DNA of 64,000 bases. It comes from Mycolicibacterium lacusdiani. Lineage in GTDB: Bacteria; Actinomycetota; Actinomycetes; Mycobacteriales; Mycobacteriaceae. This document shows positions 33,890-42,798 of this stretch, piece after piece. A program made the position numbers and the translations under genes. The stretch spans positions 1-64,000 of the forward strand of contig NZ_JAKCFC010000007.1 of NCBI RefSeq assembly GCF_021916785.1. The letters run 5' to 3'. Position 1 is the first letter of the stretch. Every line of letters begins with the position of its first letter. The notes below the pieces were generated by a model. It did not search any database. It saw nothing but the letters and a program-made list of their open reading frames with translations, and had not been told where the DNA came from.

Positions 33890-34387
33890 GTGAAGCGTGG
33901 GTTGCTGATTGCCCTGAGCGGCGCGGCGTTGGTCGCCGGCCTGTCCGGCTGTTCGTCGAGCGAGGAGGCGTCGCCGAGTTCCTCGTCGTCCGCCTCGTCG
34001 GAGTCCAGTTCGTCGGCCTCGTCCTCCGCGTCGGAGTCGGCAAGCGCCGCTGCCGGCGGCTCGAAGGTCACCATCGACGGCCAGGACCAGCAGATCGACG
34101 GCCAGGTGGTCTGCCAGGCGATGGGCGGCAACCTCAACATCGCGATCGGACAGGGCGGCTCAGGCATCGCCGCAGTCATCAGCGAAGGGGACGCGCCCAC
34201 CGTCACCTCGGTGGGTCTCGGCAACGTCAACGGCGTCACGCTCGCGATGGGCATGGGCGCGGGTGACGCCACGGCGGTCAAGGATGGCAACACTTACAAG
34301 ATCACTGGCAACGCCACCGGAATCGACATGGCCAACCCGATGTCACCGGTCACCAAGCCGTTCGAGATCGAGGTCACCTGCCCATAG
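33890..34387 (+). CDS. lpqH: LpqH-like (19-kDa antigen family) lipoprotein
   Basis: 165 residues from GTG 33890, preceded by AAGGAGA. A lipoprotein signal ends in the lipobox LSGC (Cys about 22). A serine/alanine/glutamate low-complexity linker of some 40 residues follows, then the LpqH core (KVTIDGQDQQIDGQVVCQAM ... FEIEVTCP) with two conserved cysteines that probably form a disulfide. Mycobacterial LpqH is a surface lipoprotein and TLR2 ligand. The linker is longer and more serine-rich than in the classic 19-kDa protein. Confidence 0.87.
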   Translation: MKRGLLIALSGAALVAGLSGCSSSEEASPSSSSSASSESSSSASSSASESASAAAGGSKVTIDGQDQQIDGQVVCQAMGGNLNIAIGQGGSGIAAVISEGDAPTVTSVGLGNVNGVTLAMGMGAGDATAVKDGNTYKITGNATGIDMANPMSPVTKPFEIEVTCP

Positions 34388-34407
34388 CTCCGGTCACAGG
34401 CCAGCGA

Positions 34408-34435
34408 CGGCGGCGTCCCGGCTGGGGCGTCGCCG
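34408..34435 (+). terminator. Hairpin terminator after lpqH
   Basis: A 12-bp stem (34408-34419 with 34424-34435, two wobble pairs) around a GGCT loop, followed by TTTGCGTT. It starts 21 nt after the lpqH stop. Confidence 0.65.
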
Positions 34436-34549
34436 TTTGCGTTGCCGCACCCGCCACGCGGCCTCATCGAAACCGGTCTGGACCTGCCGGGCACGCGGTA
34501 GCGTCCATGGCGCGCGGACGTTGCGCAGCACACGGAATCGGGGGAATGC

Positions 34550-35992
34550 GTGGCTCGACATCACCACATTCGGCAACGGAGGACCAAGACAGCGGTACTG
34601 ACCGCTGTCGCCACGGCGAGCGTCTGCAGCACCCTGGTGCTCGGTGCGGGGCTCTCTCCGAGCACACCACCGGTGAGTTCCGCGGTGACGCTCACCAGCA
34701 CCATGATCGGTGCCGGGGGACGTTCGGACGTGTTCGGCGAGAGGGTCCAGGCGAAGCTGTCCGGCACGGTGCAACCGCCTGGCTACGGGTACGCACCGGT
34801 CGTCTACCCCGCCAACTATGACCTCGCAGGCAGCCGCGACGCAGGCGTCCCGGTGATGCTCGCGGAGATCTCGTCGCGGTCGGCCGAGGCACAGCTGACG
34901 GTCGTGGGTTACTCCGAGGGCGCGCTGGTCGCCGAGCGGGCACGACGGGAACTGCAGGCGCTCCCGCCCACCGCCTCGCCGCCACCGAATTCACAGCTGA
35001 CGTTCGTGATGATTGCGTCGCCGTTCGCCCCGAACGGGGGCATCTACGGCCGGTTCCCCGGCCTGAGCATTCCGTTCGTCATCGACCCCGTAGCGCCCAG
35101 TCAGCCGACGAGGTACGACACCACCTATCACGCACTCGAGTACGACCCCATCGCCGACTTCCCTGCCTACTTCAACCCGCTGTCGGTGCTCAATTCGCTG
35201 TTCGGGATGCGCTACGCCCACCCCGACCGGCACTACAACCCGATCGACCCGGCCACCGCGCCCAAGGTCACGACGACGGTGGTCAACTCTGCGGGCGGTA
35301 CCGACACCTACGTGCTGTACCGAAATGCGCACCTGCCACTGCTGGGACCAATTCGGGAGATCTCCGCGAACCTGGGCCTGACGCCGCTGACGAGGCCGCT
35401 GCTCGCCGTGATCGAGCCGCTGCTGCGCCTCGTCGTCGACATGGGCTACACCGACCGCACCTACGCGACGGCAGGCGAACACGTCCCGTTCTCGCTCATC
35501 ACGCCGCCGGGCAAGATCATCGAGGCCCTGCTCGGCGTCCCCGGTGCGCTGATCCAAGGCGTCACCGATGCGGTGACCGGCGGTGCGCCGGCCGTCACCG
35601 CGCCCGCCTCGGACAGTGCACGCACCACCTCTGCCCCGTCCAACTCACCCGCCGTCGAAACCCGCACTCCGTCAACGGCAATGGACGACGACGAGTCGCC
35701 GACGGCTGAGGCACCAGCCGCCCCCGAGGATGACGCCGACGCCCTGCGCCCCACCCTGGTGTCGGACGGCAACAAGGTGACGCCCGGCGGCGTCGACCCG
35801 GGACCCACCACCAGCGTCGGCACCACGGGCACCGCCGAGACGTCGGCCCCGGAACCCGAGACCGAGACCACCGATCCCGAGACCGAGACCACCGATCCCG
35901 AGACCGAGGCCCCCGACCCCGAGACACCAGCGGACGCGCCGGCGGAGGACCCGGCGACCGACGACTCGGCGGACGACGCAGCCGCCGCGTAG
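34550..35992 (+). CDS. Secreted PE-PPE-domain serine hydrolase with acidic repeat tail
   Basis: 480 residues from GTG 34550. A basic N-terminus (ARHHHIRQRR) and hydrophobic segment at about 14-33 act as signal/anchor. The alpha/beta hydrolase PE-PPE domain follows (VVYPANYDLAGS, nucleophile Ser in VVGYSEGALVA, and a late HVPFSLI), found in mycobacterial esterases. The C-terminal 120 residues are disordered, rich in Pro, Thr, Glu and Asp, with a 21-bp repeat (P-E-T-E-T-T-D) from about 35855. No PE or PPE N-terminal domain is present. Likely an exported lipid-ester hydrolase. Confidence 0.78.
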   Translation: MARHHHIRQRRTKTAVLTAVATASVCSTLVLGAGLSPSTPPVSSAVTLTSTMIGAGGRSDVFGERVQAKLSGTVQPPGYGYAPVVYPANYDLAGSRDAGVPVMLAEISSRSAEAQLTVVGYSEGALVAERARRELQALPPTASPPPNSQLTFVMIASPFAPNGGIYGRFPGLSIPFVIDPVAPSQPTRYDTTYHALEYDPIADFPAYFNPLSVLNSLFGMRYAHPDRHYNPIDPATAPKVTTTVVNSAGGTDTYVLYRNAHLPLLGPIREISANLGLTPLTRPLLAVIEPLLRLVVDMGYTDRTYATAGEHVPFSLITPPGKIIEALLGVPGALIQGVTDAVTGGAPAVTAPASDSARTTSAPSNSPAVETRTPSTAMDDDESPTAEAPAAPEDDADALRPTLVSDGNKVTPGGVDPGPTTSVGTTGTAETSAPEPETETTDPETETTDPETEAPDPETPADAPAEDPATDDSADDAAAA

Positions 35993-36011
35993 CGCGAACT
36001 ACGCTGCACCC

Positions 36012-36494
36012 ATGGCCGATCCGCGACGCGCGACCCATGCCGACGTCGCCGCCGTTACGACGCTGGTCGCCGATGCGTTCGCGATGTACGTCGAGCGGAT
36101 CGGCAAGCCACCCGCGCCCATGCTCGCCGACTACGGCGCGCTGCTCGACGAGGGCAGGATCTGGGTCATCGACGGCGCGGACGGCCCCATCGGCATGATC
36201 GTCACGCTGGCCCGGCCCGACCACCTGCTCCTCGACACCGTCGCCGTCGCGGAGTCGGCACGCGGTGGCGGGCTTGGCCGGATCCTGCTGGACCGAGCCG
36301 AACTCGACGCCGCCGAACTGGGTCTGACCGAGGTACGGCTGGTCACCAACGAACTCATGACCGAGAACCTCGAGTACTACCCGCGGCGCGGATACGCCGA
36401 GACCGGCCGCGGCACCCAGGACGGCTACCGCCGGGTCTTCTTCAGCAAGGCCGTCGGCGGCGCTACTGCGCGCTCGCCGCGGGCCGCACGATGA
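36012..36494 (+). CDS. GNAT-family N-acetyltransferase
   Basis: 160 residues. The acetyl-CoA binding motif A is AVAESARGGGLGRILLDRAE (about 76-95), and motif B ends with YYPRRGYAETGR. Substrate unknown. The 3' end overlaps the convergent SDR gene by 32 bp, so the tail of one of the two is probably flexible sequence. Confidence 0.8.
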   Translation: MADPRRATHADVAAVTTLVADAFAMYVERIGKPPAPMLADYGALLDEGRIWVIDGADGPIGMIVTLARPDHLLLDTVAVAESARGGGLGRILLDRAELDAAELGLTEVRLVTNELMTENLEYYPRRGYAETGRGTQDGYRRVFFSKAVGGATARSPRAAR

Positions 36495-37197
36495 TCTCGT
36501 TGACGTCGACCTCCCGCGGTTGCCCGACGGCATAACCGATGGCGTCGGCGATGGCCGAGGCCGGCAACGCCACGGCACGGTAGGCCTTCATCGCGTCGCG
36601 GGCCCCCGAATCCGAGATCGACTCGGCCAGTTCGGACTCCGTGACACCGGGCGAGATCAGCGTCACCCTGATGTCGCCGCCGGACTCCTGGCGGAGCCCC
36701 TCGGTGATCGCACGCACCGCGAACTTCGTCGCGCTGTACACCGCCGACGTGGGCACCACCTCGTACGCACCGACCGACGCCACGTTGACGACGTGCCCGC
36801 CGCCCTGTGCCGTCATCACCGGCAGCACGGCGCTGATCCCGTGCAGGACACCGCGGACGTTGACGTCGATCATGCGGTCCCACTCGTCGACCTTGCGCGC
36901 GGACAACGGCGACAGCGGCATCACGCCTGCGTTGTTCACGATGACGTCGACCCGTCCGAAGTGCTCCTGCGCCGCGGCGACGAAGCGCTCGACGTCGGCG
37001 GCATCGGTGACGTCGAGACGCCGGAACGCGGCCTGCCCGCCGGTAGCGGTGATGCGACCGACCAGTTCCTCGAGCCGGTCTGCGCGCCTGGCGCCCAGGA
37101 ACACTCGGTGGCCATCACGTGCCAGTCGCAGTGCGGTGGCTTCGCCGATACCGCTGCTGGCACCGGTGATCAGAACGACCTTCTCGTCGTTGGACAT
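36463..37197 (-). CDS. Short-chain dehydrogenase/reductase (SDR)
   Basis: 244 residues from ATG 37197. Classical SDR motifs: TGASSGIG (11-18), NNAG, a catalytic Ser (VNVASVGAY) and YSATKFA. It follows a second SDR gene in the same direction with a 36-nt gap, and both lie divergent from a MmyB-type regulator. Substrate unknown. Among close SDR subgroups it resembles the YdfG/serine-dehydrogenase-like type. Confidence 0.85.
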   Translation of the reverse strand: MSNDEKVVLITGASSGIGEATALRLARDGHRVFLGARRADRLEELVGRITATGGQAAFRRLDVTDAADVERFVAAAQEHFGRVDVIVNNAGVMPLSPLSARKVDEWDRMIDVNVRGVLHGISAVLPVMTAQGGGHVVNVASVGAYEVVPTSAVYSATKFAVRAITEGLRQESGGDIRVTLISPGVTESELAESISDSGARDAMKAYRAVALPASAIADAIGYAVGQPREVDVNEIIVRPAASAQ

Positions 37198-37233
37198 CTT
37201 CTTACTGCTCTCTCTCTGCCGTGGTGGCGATTC

Positions 37234-38010
37234 TCAAATGGCTTGCTGGGTGGGCAGAATGGTGATCTCGGTCAGGTTCACGTGACGCGGCACCGACGCG
37301 ATGAACGCCACGGTCTCGGCGACGTCGGCCGGGCTCAGCACGTCGATCTCGGTGAGCAGGTCGGCCATCAGCTTGCTGGCGTCCGGGTCGGTCACGTGGT
37401 CGGGCAGTTCGGTGTCGACCATGCCCGGTTCGACGGTCGAGACGCGGACCATCTTGCGGCCCAGCTCGACCCGGAGCAGCCGCGTCAGCTGGCTCAGGTA
37501 CGCCTTCGTCCCGGAGTACACCGAGAACTTCTCCAACACGCGCGTCGCCGCGATGGACGACGTGGTGACCAGGTCGGCGGGACCACCCGCCGCGGCCGCC
37601 GCCACGAGTTGCGGCACGAACGCCCCGATCGTGTTCATCACGCCGGTCACGTTGAGGTCGATCTGACGCTGCCAGTCGTCGACCCGAAGGTCGTCGATGG
37701 CCGAGACGAGCTGCACGCCCGCGTTGGCGAACACCAGGTCCGCGCGCCCGAGTTCGGCCGCCACCCGCTCGGCCGCGGCGGTCACGGCGTCGCGGTCGGT
37801 CACGTCGAGCGGAACCGCCAGTGCGGTGCCGCCGTCGGCGGTGATGCGCTCGACCAGCGCGTCGAGGTTGTCCTTGCGGCGGGCCGCGACCGCGACCTTG
37901 GCGCCGAGTTTGGCCAACCGAATCGCGGTGGCCTCGCCGATTCCGCTGGACGCTCCGGTCACCACGGCGGTGCGGCCGGTCAGCGGGGTGGCTGCGATGA
38001 CTGTCGACAT
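37234..38010 (-). CDS. Short-chain dehydrogenase/reductase (SDR) divergent from a MmyB-type regulator
   Basis: 258 residues from ATG 38010 (MSTVIAATPLTGRTAVVTGA). Motifs: TGASSGIGEA, NAGV, TTSSIAA with catalytic Ser and YSGTKAY. First gene of a two-SDR unit (with 36463-37197). The 162-bp gap to the rightward regulator probably contains promoters for both; MmyB-like regulators often control the adjacent SDR. Substrate unknown. Confidence 0.85.
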   Translation of the reverse strand: MSTVIAATPLTGRTAVVTGASSGIGEATAIRLAKLGAKVAVAARRKDNLDALVERITADGGTALAVPLDVTDRDAVTAAAERVAAELGRADLVFANAGVQLVSAIDDLRVDDWQRQIDLNVTGVMNTIGAFVPQLVAAAAAGGPADLVTTSSIAATRVLEKFSVYSGTKAYLSQLTRLLRVELGRKMVRVSTVEPGMVDTELPDHVTDPDASKLMADLLTEIDVLSPADVAETVAFIASVPRHVNLTEITILPTQQAI

Positions 38011-38172
38011 GACGTGTTCCCTTCTCTGGTGGATGTGCAGGTGGATCACTGCACTCGAACCAACCACCCGAAGTCCCGCCGAAAGGGGCCCAAGGGTGCC
38101 CAGCCGATCGGGGGACAGAATGGGCCACCCTCGAAGATGCCGAGGCCCGCATCGCACGTCAGACTGGTGTTC

Positions 38173-39072
38173 GTGGACGACCACCGCAACGACCTCGCCG
38201 AGTTCCTCAGTAGTCGACGCGCCCGCATCAGCCCCGAGGAGGTCGGCTTGCGCGGCGAGTTCGCCCGCAGGCGGGTACCGGGTCTGCGCCGCGAGGAGCT
38301 GGCGCAGTTGGCAGGCGTGAGCGTCGACTACTACACGCGGCTCGAGCAGGGCCGCAGCCGCAGCGCGTCGGTCGACGTCCTGGACGCGCTGGCGACGGCG
38401 CTCCGGCTCAACGACGCCGAACGCGATCACCTGCACCGGTTGGGCCGCCCGCAGCCGGCCAAGCGCAGGAGTCGCCCCCGCCCCCAGCACGTCGACCCGA
38501 CCACGTTGCACCTGATGGAGCGCCTCGACGACGCGGCGTCACCGGCCTTCGTCCTGGGTCGTCGGCTCGACGTCCTGGCGCACAATCGACTGGCAGGCGC
38601 GCTCATCACCGACTTCCTGCGTCTGCCTGCGCCGCAACGCAATCAGGCCCGGTTCGTCTTCCTCGACCCCCACGCCCGCGAGCTGTACGAGGACTGGAAG
38701 CAGGTGGCGATGGACACCGTCGCGATGCTGCGCGACGACGCGGGCAGACACCCCGACGACCCGAAGCTCTCCGAACTGGTCGGCGACCTGTCCATCCACT
38801 CCGAGGAGTTTCGTACCTGGTGGCCGCGCCACGACGTGCAGCGCCGCACCACGGGAACCAAGGGCTACCACCACCCGGTGGTCGGCGACCTCACCGTCCG
38901 CTACCAGGCGCTGAACCCCGGTGGTGACGAAGACCAGACGCTGATCGTCTACACCACCGACCCCGGTTCGGCCTCCGACACCGCACTGCGGCTCCTCGCC
39001 AACTGGCACGAGCCCGATCCCGAGACGCCGCCCGAGCGGGCGGCCACGACCCGCGAGGACGCAGGCCGATGA
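38173..39072 (+). CDS. XRE-family regulator with MmyB-like ligand-binding domain
   Basis: 299 residues if it begins at GTG 38173 (VDDHRNDLAEFLSSRRARIS), chosen because it aligns with the start of its paralogue at 43661; ATG 38137 would add 12 residues. Residues 8-75 form a helix-turn-helix of the XRE type (VPGLRREELAQLAGVSVDYY), and the rest is the MltR/MmyB-type ligand domain (FVFLDPHARELYEDW, RRTTGTKGYHHPVVGDLTVR), thought to bind fatty-acid-like ligands. Divergent from an SDR pair; overlaps the SnoaL-like gene by four bases. Confidence 0.85.
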   Translation: MDDHRNDLAEFLSSRRARISPEEVGLRGEFARRRVPGLRREELAQLAGVSVDYYTRLEQGRSRSASVDVLDALATALRLNDAERDHLHRLGRPQPAKRRSRPRPQHVDPTTLHLMERLDDAASPAFVLGRRLDVLAHNRLAGALITDFLRLPAPQRNQARFVFLDPHARELYEDWKQVAMDTVAMLRDDAGRHPDDPKLSELVGDLSIHSEEFRTWWPRHDVQRRTTGTKGYHHPVVGDLTVRYQALNPGGDEDQTLIVYTTDPGSASDTALRLLANWHEPDPETPPERAATTREDAGR

Positions 39073-39506
39073 GCCACGACGACGTAGGCGAGCAGGCGAT
39101 CGCCGTGGTGCGCCGCAACACCGAAGAGGTGCAGGGGCGCGGGAACTTCGAACTGTTCGAGGAACTGTTCGCCGACGACTTCGTCGACCACACTCCGCAA
39201 CCCGGCACCACCGCCGACAAGGACGGCGTGCGGGTGCTGTATCACCGTCTACGCGATGCCTTTTCGGACTTCCACCCGGAGATCCACTGGCAGACGGTGG
39301 ACGGCGATCTGGTCACGACCTACAAGACCTACCACGGGACCCACAGCGCTGACTTCCTCGGCATCGCGCCGACCGGCCGCACCGTACGGTTCGACACCGT
39401 CGATGCGATGCGGGTGCGCGACGGGCGCATCGTCGAACACTGGGGCGTCGCCGACCTCTACGGGGTCGTCGGTCAGCTCCGGGCATCCGGCGACGGGCCC
39501 GGCTAG
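39069..39506 (+). CDS. SnoaL-like/ester cyclase-type protein (NTF2 fold)
   Basis: 145 residues from ATG 39069 overlapping the regulator stop. The SnoaL-like pattern is visible: LFADDFVDHTPQPGTTADKD, YHRLRDAFSDFHPEIHW, GIAPTGRTVRF and RIVEHWGVADL. The family includes polyketide cyclases and many small proteins of unknown role. Translational coupling to the regulator suggests a shared function, perhaps acting on the regulator's ligand. Confidence 0.75.
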   Translation: MSHDDVGEQAIAVVRRNTEEVQGRGNFELFEELFADDFVDHTPQPGTTADKDGVRVLYHRLRDAFSDFHPEIHWQTVDGDLVTTYKTYHGTHSADFLGIAPTGRTVRFDTVDAMRVRDGRIVEHWGVADLYGVVGQLRASGDGPG

Positions 39507-39516
39507 ACGGGACCGG

Positions 39517-40257
39517 CTAGACGACGCAGGGCCGGCCGAACCGGGTGAACGTACCTGGGGAGAACAGGGCCCGCAGCCGCTCACCGGCTGGCGTGACACC
39601 CGCCGCGGCCACCAGTTCGTCGGCGATTCCTCCGACCTCGGCGGCGCGAAACATCCACGGCGCGTGCTCGTTCGGCACCCACCACGTCCGGCCTGCCTTG
39701 CGGGTGTGCGCGCCCCACCGTGCCGTCAGCCACGTCTCCAGTAGCGTGGCCGTGACGGGTGCGCCGACGTCGACGGTGATCTCCGAGCGCAGCCCGCGGT
39801 CCGGCCACCGGCGCGTGGTGACGTAGGTGATGCGATCGCCGTTGCGGGTCAAGCGCATTCGCGCCCACGTGTACGGAAGGCCCAGCGCCGCGCGGGAGAT
39901 CCCGACCATCGCGAGGCGTTCGGTCTCCAGAGACCGGAACAGCACGCCGTGCCTGCCATCGTCGTCGGTGGAGTACAGCCGGACGTTGGTCTCGAGGAAG
40001 TCACCGAAGTACGGAACGGGCGTCGGCGCGACGAACGACAGGTCGCGCATCGCGAACGGGATGAGACCGACGTAGGTCATGCCGTCGGCGAAGACGTCGG
40101 GGCGGCTGCCGGGAGGGAACAGGTGGGCGACAGCGGCGGGATCGACGGGCCAGTGCAGGAACACGAGGTCACTCCACCGTTGGGTGGTGAAGACCGGCGA
40201 CGGGAGCGACGGCGCGACGACCGGGAAGTTCGTCAGCGGGTCGGACGCGGTCGGCAC
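39517..40257 (-). CDS. DUF2071 (YqjF-like) protein
   Basis: 246 residues from GTG 40257. The family pattern WSDLVFLHWPVDPAAVAHLF, then TYVGLIPFAMRDL and NVRLYSTDDDGRHGVLFRSLE is typical of DUF2071. Function unknown to me. It ends about 10 bp from the convergent SnoaL-like gene and begins 26 nt after the stop of the MTHFR-like gene, so it could be co-transcribed with that gene. Confidence 0.75.
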   Translation of the reverse strand: MPTASDPLTNFPVVAPSLPSPVFTTQRWSDLVFLHWPVDPAAVAHLFPPGSRPDVFADGMTYVGLIPFAMRDLSFVAPTPVPYFGDFLETNVRLYSTDDDGRHGVLFRSLETERLAMVGISRAALGLPYTWARMRLTRNGDRITYVTTRRWPDRGLRSEITVDVGAPVTATLLETWLTARWGAHTRKAGRTWWVPNEHAPWMFRAAEVGGIADELVAAAGVTPAGERLRALFSPGTFTRFGRPCVV

Positions 40258-40282
40258 ACCTCGATCGTGCCACGCGGGCGGG

Positions 40283-41176
40283 TCAGCCCTGCGACGGCGA
40301 CCAGTAGGCGAGCATCTCGGCAAACGTGTCGAACGCCGGGCGCGAGACACCGTAGGTGGCCTCGAGGTGGATGCTGAGCGGGAACCCGAGATCGGCGACG
40401 CCGTCGACCACTCGCTTGTAGAGGTCGACCAACGCGGTCCGCTTGTCGCCGGGTTCCATCCCGGCGAGGCTGCGCACGAAGTCCTGCTCGGCGGCGACGG
40501 CGGCGTTCCCGGGGTCCTGGATCAGCCAGTTGATCAGGCCGACCTTGGACTCCATCTTGGGGACGAACCCGAACGACAGCAAGATCTCCGGACGGTGATC
40601 GGTCTCCCGCGCGAACTGCTGGAGGAAGTCGACGATCGCGTCCGAGTAGAGCAACTGGGTCATGCCGTAGGTGGCGCCCTGCTTGCACTTGAAGTTGAAC
40701 CGGCCCTGCTCCCCGTCGCGGGTGGGGATGAGGATGGCACCCCGGTTCGGCACCAGCTCGTCGTAGATCGACAGGGCGTCGGTGGGGGCGACGCCCGCGC
40801 CTTCGCCGTCGCTCATGGTGCGCGGCACGCCGACGAACGCGATGCCGTCGAAGCCTGCGGAGCTGAGTTCGGTCAGCCGCGTGCGCAGTGCCGGTTCGTC
40901 GAGGAACGACGTCACCTGCGTGCACAGGCCGCGGACGCCGGGCAGCTCCGGCTTGATCGTCGACCAGTAGTCCAGCACGTCGAGCTTGGGCTTCATCTCG
41001 ATCGGACGGTCGTCGTCCTCCTCGATCATCCCGGGGATCATGACGTGCCCGATCCGGCCCTCGATGCCCGACTCTGCAGAGAGAGCGACCACCTTGCGGG
41101 CCTCGTCGATCGCGAACTGTGGTCCACGCTCGACGTTGGACGGTACGAGTTCGAGCGCAATGGTGTTCAAGGCCAC
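40283..41176 (-). CDS. Methylenetetrahydrofolate reductase-like protein, mycobacterial noncanonical type
   Basis: 297 residues from GTG 41176 (VALNTIALELVPSNVERGPQ). A TIM-barrel of the MetF/MTHFR superfamily: HVMIPGMIEEDDDRP, FDGIAFVGVPRT and QGATYGMTQLLYSDAIVDFL. It resembles the short mycobacterial proteins (Rv2172c type) described as noncanonical MTHFRs, which would make 5-methyl-THF for methionine synthesis. No FAD-binding residue can be assigned with confidence from sequence alone. Confidence 0.65.
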   Translation of the reverse strand: MALNTIALELVPSNVERGPQFAIDEARKVVALSAESGIEGRIGHVMIPGMIEEDDDRPIEMKPKLDVLDYWSTIKPELPGVRGLCTQVTSFLDEPALRTRLTELSSAGFDGIAFVGVPRTMSDGEGAGVAPTDALSIYDELVPNRGAILIPTRDGEQGRFNFKCKQGATYGMTQLLYSDAIVDFLQQFARETDHRPEILLSFGFVPKMESKVGLINWLIQDPGNAAVAAEQDFVRSLAGMEPGDKRTALVDLYKRVVDGVADLGFPLSIHLEATYGVSRPAFDTFAEMLAYWSPSQG

Positions 41177-41492
41177 GGGGCCGCTCCTAGACGTGTATGT
41201 GCGCCGCGCTGCCGCGGCGGCGGCCCGTTCACCTCGTCGTGAGCGGCACCGGAATCGCATTCACCCCGTGCTCGACGTCTGACGCCGCCGCTGGGATGTC
41301 TGCCGCCATTCTCGCAGGTTGGCGTCGGCATCGACTAATGGCCCGTGACGTGCACCGATGCCCCCACAGCCCGCAACGTGACCCAGGCAACACCGCATTG
41401 GCGGTTGGGCCTCACGGGGACCCGGGTAGCCAACAGACCGAGGCGCACTACGGCGTCGGAAGACAATCCAAACACGAACGGGGATGAGATAG
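41177..41492. other. Divergent intergenic region, 316 bp
   Basis: Separates the MTHFR-like gene (leftward) from the ferritin-like gene (rightward) and must hold both promoters. It is GC-rich near the left gene (a run of GCCGCGGCGG) and less so to the right. I see no convincing coding frame, palindrome or known RNA element in it. Confidence 0.5.
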
Positions 41493-42452
41493 ATGTCCAA
41501 CACGGACACCACCAACCTGCTCGCGCAGCTGCGTGCGGTACTCGAATTGACCAACACCGAGGTGCAGGTCGCAGAGACCCGCATCACTCAGGCCCGCACC
41601 GAAGCCGTCGAGCGCGAACTCACCGAGAACGCCCGCCACGGCCGTGAGCGTGCGTTGAAGATCCAGGCCGCGATCCGCGCACTCGGGGGTTACCCCGACG
41701 TGATCGCACCGTTCTTCGGTCGCGTCGCGGCATCGTTGAAGGCCCTGACCGAGCAGGCCGGGCCGTTCGACGAGGCGCTGCTGGGCGACCTGGCCCTGGA
41801 GCACCAGTTGCTCGACCGGTCGCGCTACCTGAAGGCGCTCGCCGTGGCTGCCAGCAACAAGGACGTCGAGAAGTTGGCTGCCGAGCTGATCACCGCTCAC
41901 ACCGCGACCGTCGACTGGCTCACCACCGTGCTGGCCGAGGACGCGCTGGGTGGCCCGGCCGCATTGCGCCGGACCCCGACGCAGGCCGCTGCCGGTATCG
42001 CCGTGAAGATCGCCAACCTGCCGCTGACCTGGTCGACGCGTGGCATAGACCGTGCACTCGACGCGATCCGCAACACGCAGCCCGCACTCGAGGACCTGGC
42101 CGACCGCGGCGCTCAGGCCGGCTCCGTCGCCGCAAAGGCCTTCTCGGCCTCGCGTGACGCGGCACTGCAGACCGCTGAGAAGGTGACCCGCGACGCGGGC
42201 GCCGACGATGCTGCCGACGTACTCCACTCGCTGCGTAGTTCAGCAGGCGTGGTCGACTCCGGAGAACTCCCGATCGCCGACTACGACGAGCTGAACGTCA
42301 GCTCTGCCGTCGCCGCGGTCAAGGACCTCACCGAGCCGGCCGACATCCGCGCCGTCATCGCGTACGAAGAGCAGCACAAGAACCGCGCGAGCGTCGTGTC
42401 TGCCGCGCAGACGCGCGTCGCCGAAATCGCTCGCGAGGTCGTCGGCGTCTGA
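41493..42452 (+). CDS. Ferritin-like helical bundle protein with Ldp-type C-terminal motif
   Basis: 319 residues, almost all helical. Residues 1-160 look like a ferritin-like bundle (LEHQLLDRSRYLKALAVAAS and AELITAHTATVDWL carry Glu/His pairs suitable for metal or lipid contacts). The C-terminal part (LPIADYDELNVSSAVAAVKD, then AYEEQHKNRASVVSAAQTRV) resembles the conserved module of mycobacterial lipid-droplet-associated proteins. No signal peptide. Function is not established; roles in stress or lipid storage are inference. A strong terminator follows. Confidence 0.6.
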   Translation: MSNTDTTNLLAQLRAVLELTNTEVQVAETRITQARTEAVERELTENARHGRERALKIQAAIRALGGYPDVIAPFFGRVAASLKALTEQAGPFDEALLGDLALEHQLLDRSRYLKALAVAASNKDVEKLAAELITAHTATVDWLTTVLAEDALGGPAALRRTPTQAAAGIAVKIANLPLTWSTRGIDRALDAIRNTQPALEDLADRGAQAGSVAAKAFSASRDAALQTAEKVTRDAGADDAADVLHSLRSSAGVVDSGELPIADYDELNVSSAVAAVKDLTEPADIRAVIAYEEQHKNRASVVSAAQTRVAEIAREVVGV

Positions 42453-42481
42453 TCACCTGACCGACGACTGACCGACCAAGC

Positions 42482-42513
42482 GAAACCCCGGCCACTTCGG
42501 TGGCCGGGGTTTC
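42482..42513 (+). terminator. Intrinsic terminator hairpin
   Basis: A perfect 14-bp stem GAAACCCCGGCCAC/GTGGCCGGGGTTTC around a TTCG tetraloop, 29 nt after the ferritin-like gene and just before the convergent DUF3072 gene. A short T-containing stretch follows (TTTCGTGTGTC). Confidence 0.9.
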
Positions 42514-42533
42514 GTGTGTCTGCTGCTGTCGTG

Positions 42534-42752
42534 TTAGCCGCGACCCGTGCTGGATTGCAGTTCGTCGATCATCTCCGACGCCTGCGCCTTGGTCAGGTCC
42601 TCGGGCACCTCGCGCTTGGCCTCCTGGGCCAGCGTGTGTAGATAGCTGCGCTGCGCCCCGGTCATCGGCTCGTCACCGGTGACCCAGTCGGACGGATCCT
42701 TCTCGGCATTCTCGTTGGGCGCCTGCTGCGCCTGGGTGTTCTCTTCGCTCAT
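42534..42752 (-). CDS. Small DUF3072 protein
   Basis: 72 residues from ATG 42752. The N-terminal third is Gln/Asn/Glu-rich and unstructured; the rest carries the DUF3072 pattern DPSDWVTGDEPMTGAQRSYL followed by HTLAQEAKREVPEDLTKAQAS. These small acidic proteins are common in actinobacteria and have no known function. It converges on the terminator of the ferritin-like gene. Confidence 0.75.
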   Translation of the reverse strand: MSEENTQAQQAPNENAEKDPSDWVTGDEPMTGAQRSYLHTLAQEAKREVPEDLTKAQASEMIDELQSSTGRG

Positions 42753-42798
42753 GCCACCTTGATACCCAGGCGAACAGGCGTTCGAAACCTGTCGATTC

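Noticed and set aside
36520..38136. Long plus-strand frame opening at 36520 and running into the XRE regulator
   Set aside because: The part before about 38137 is antisense to two SDR genes and has no motifs; the regulator starts near 38173 by comparison with its paralogue.
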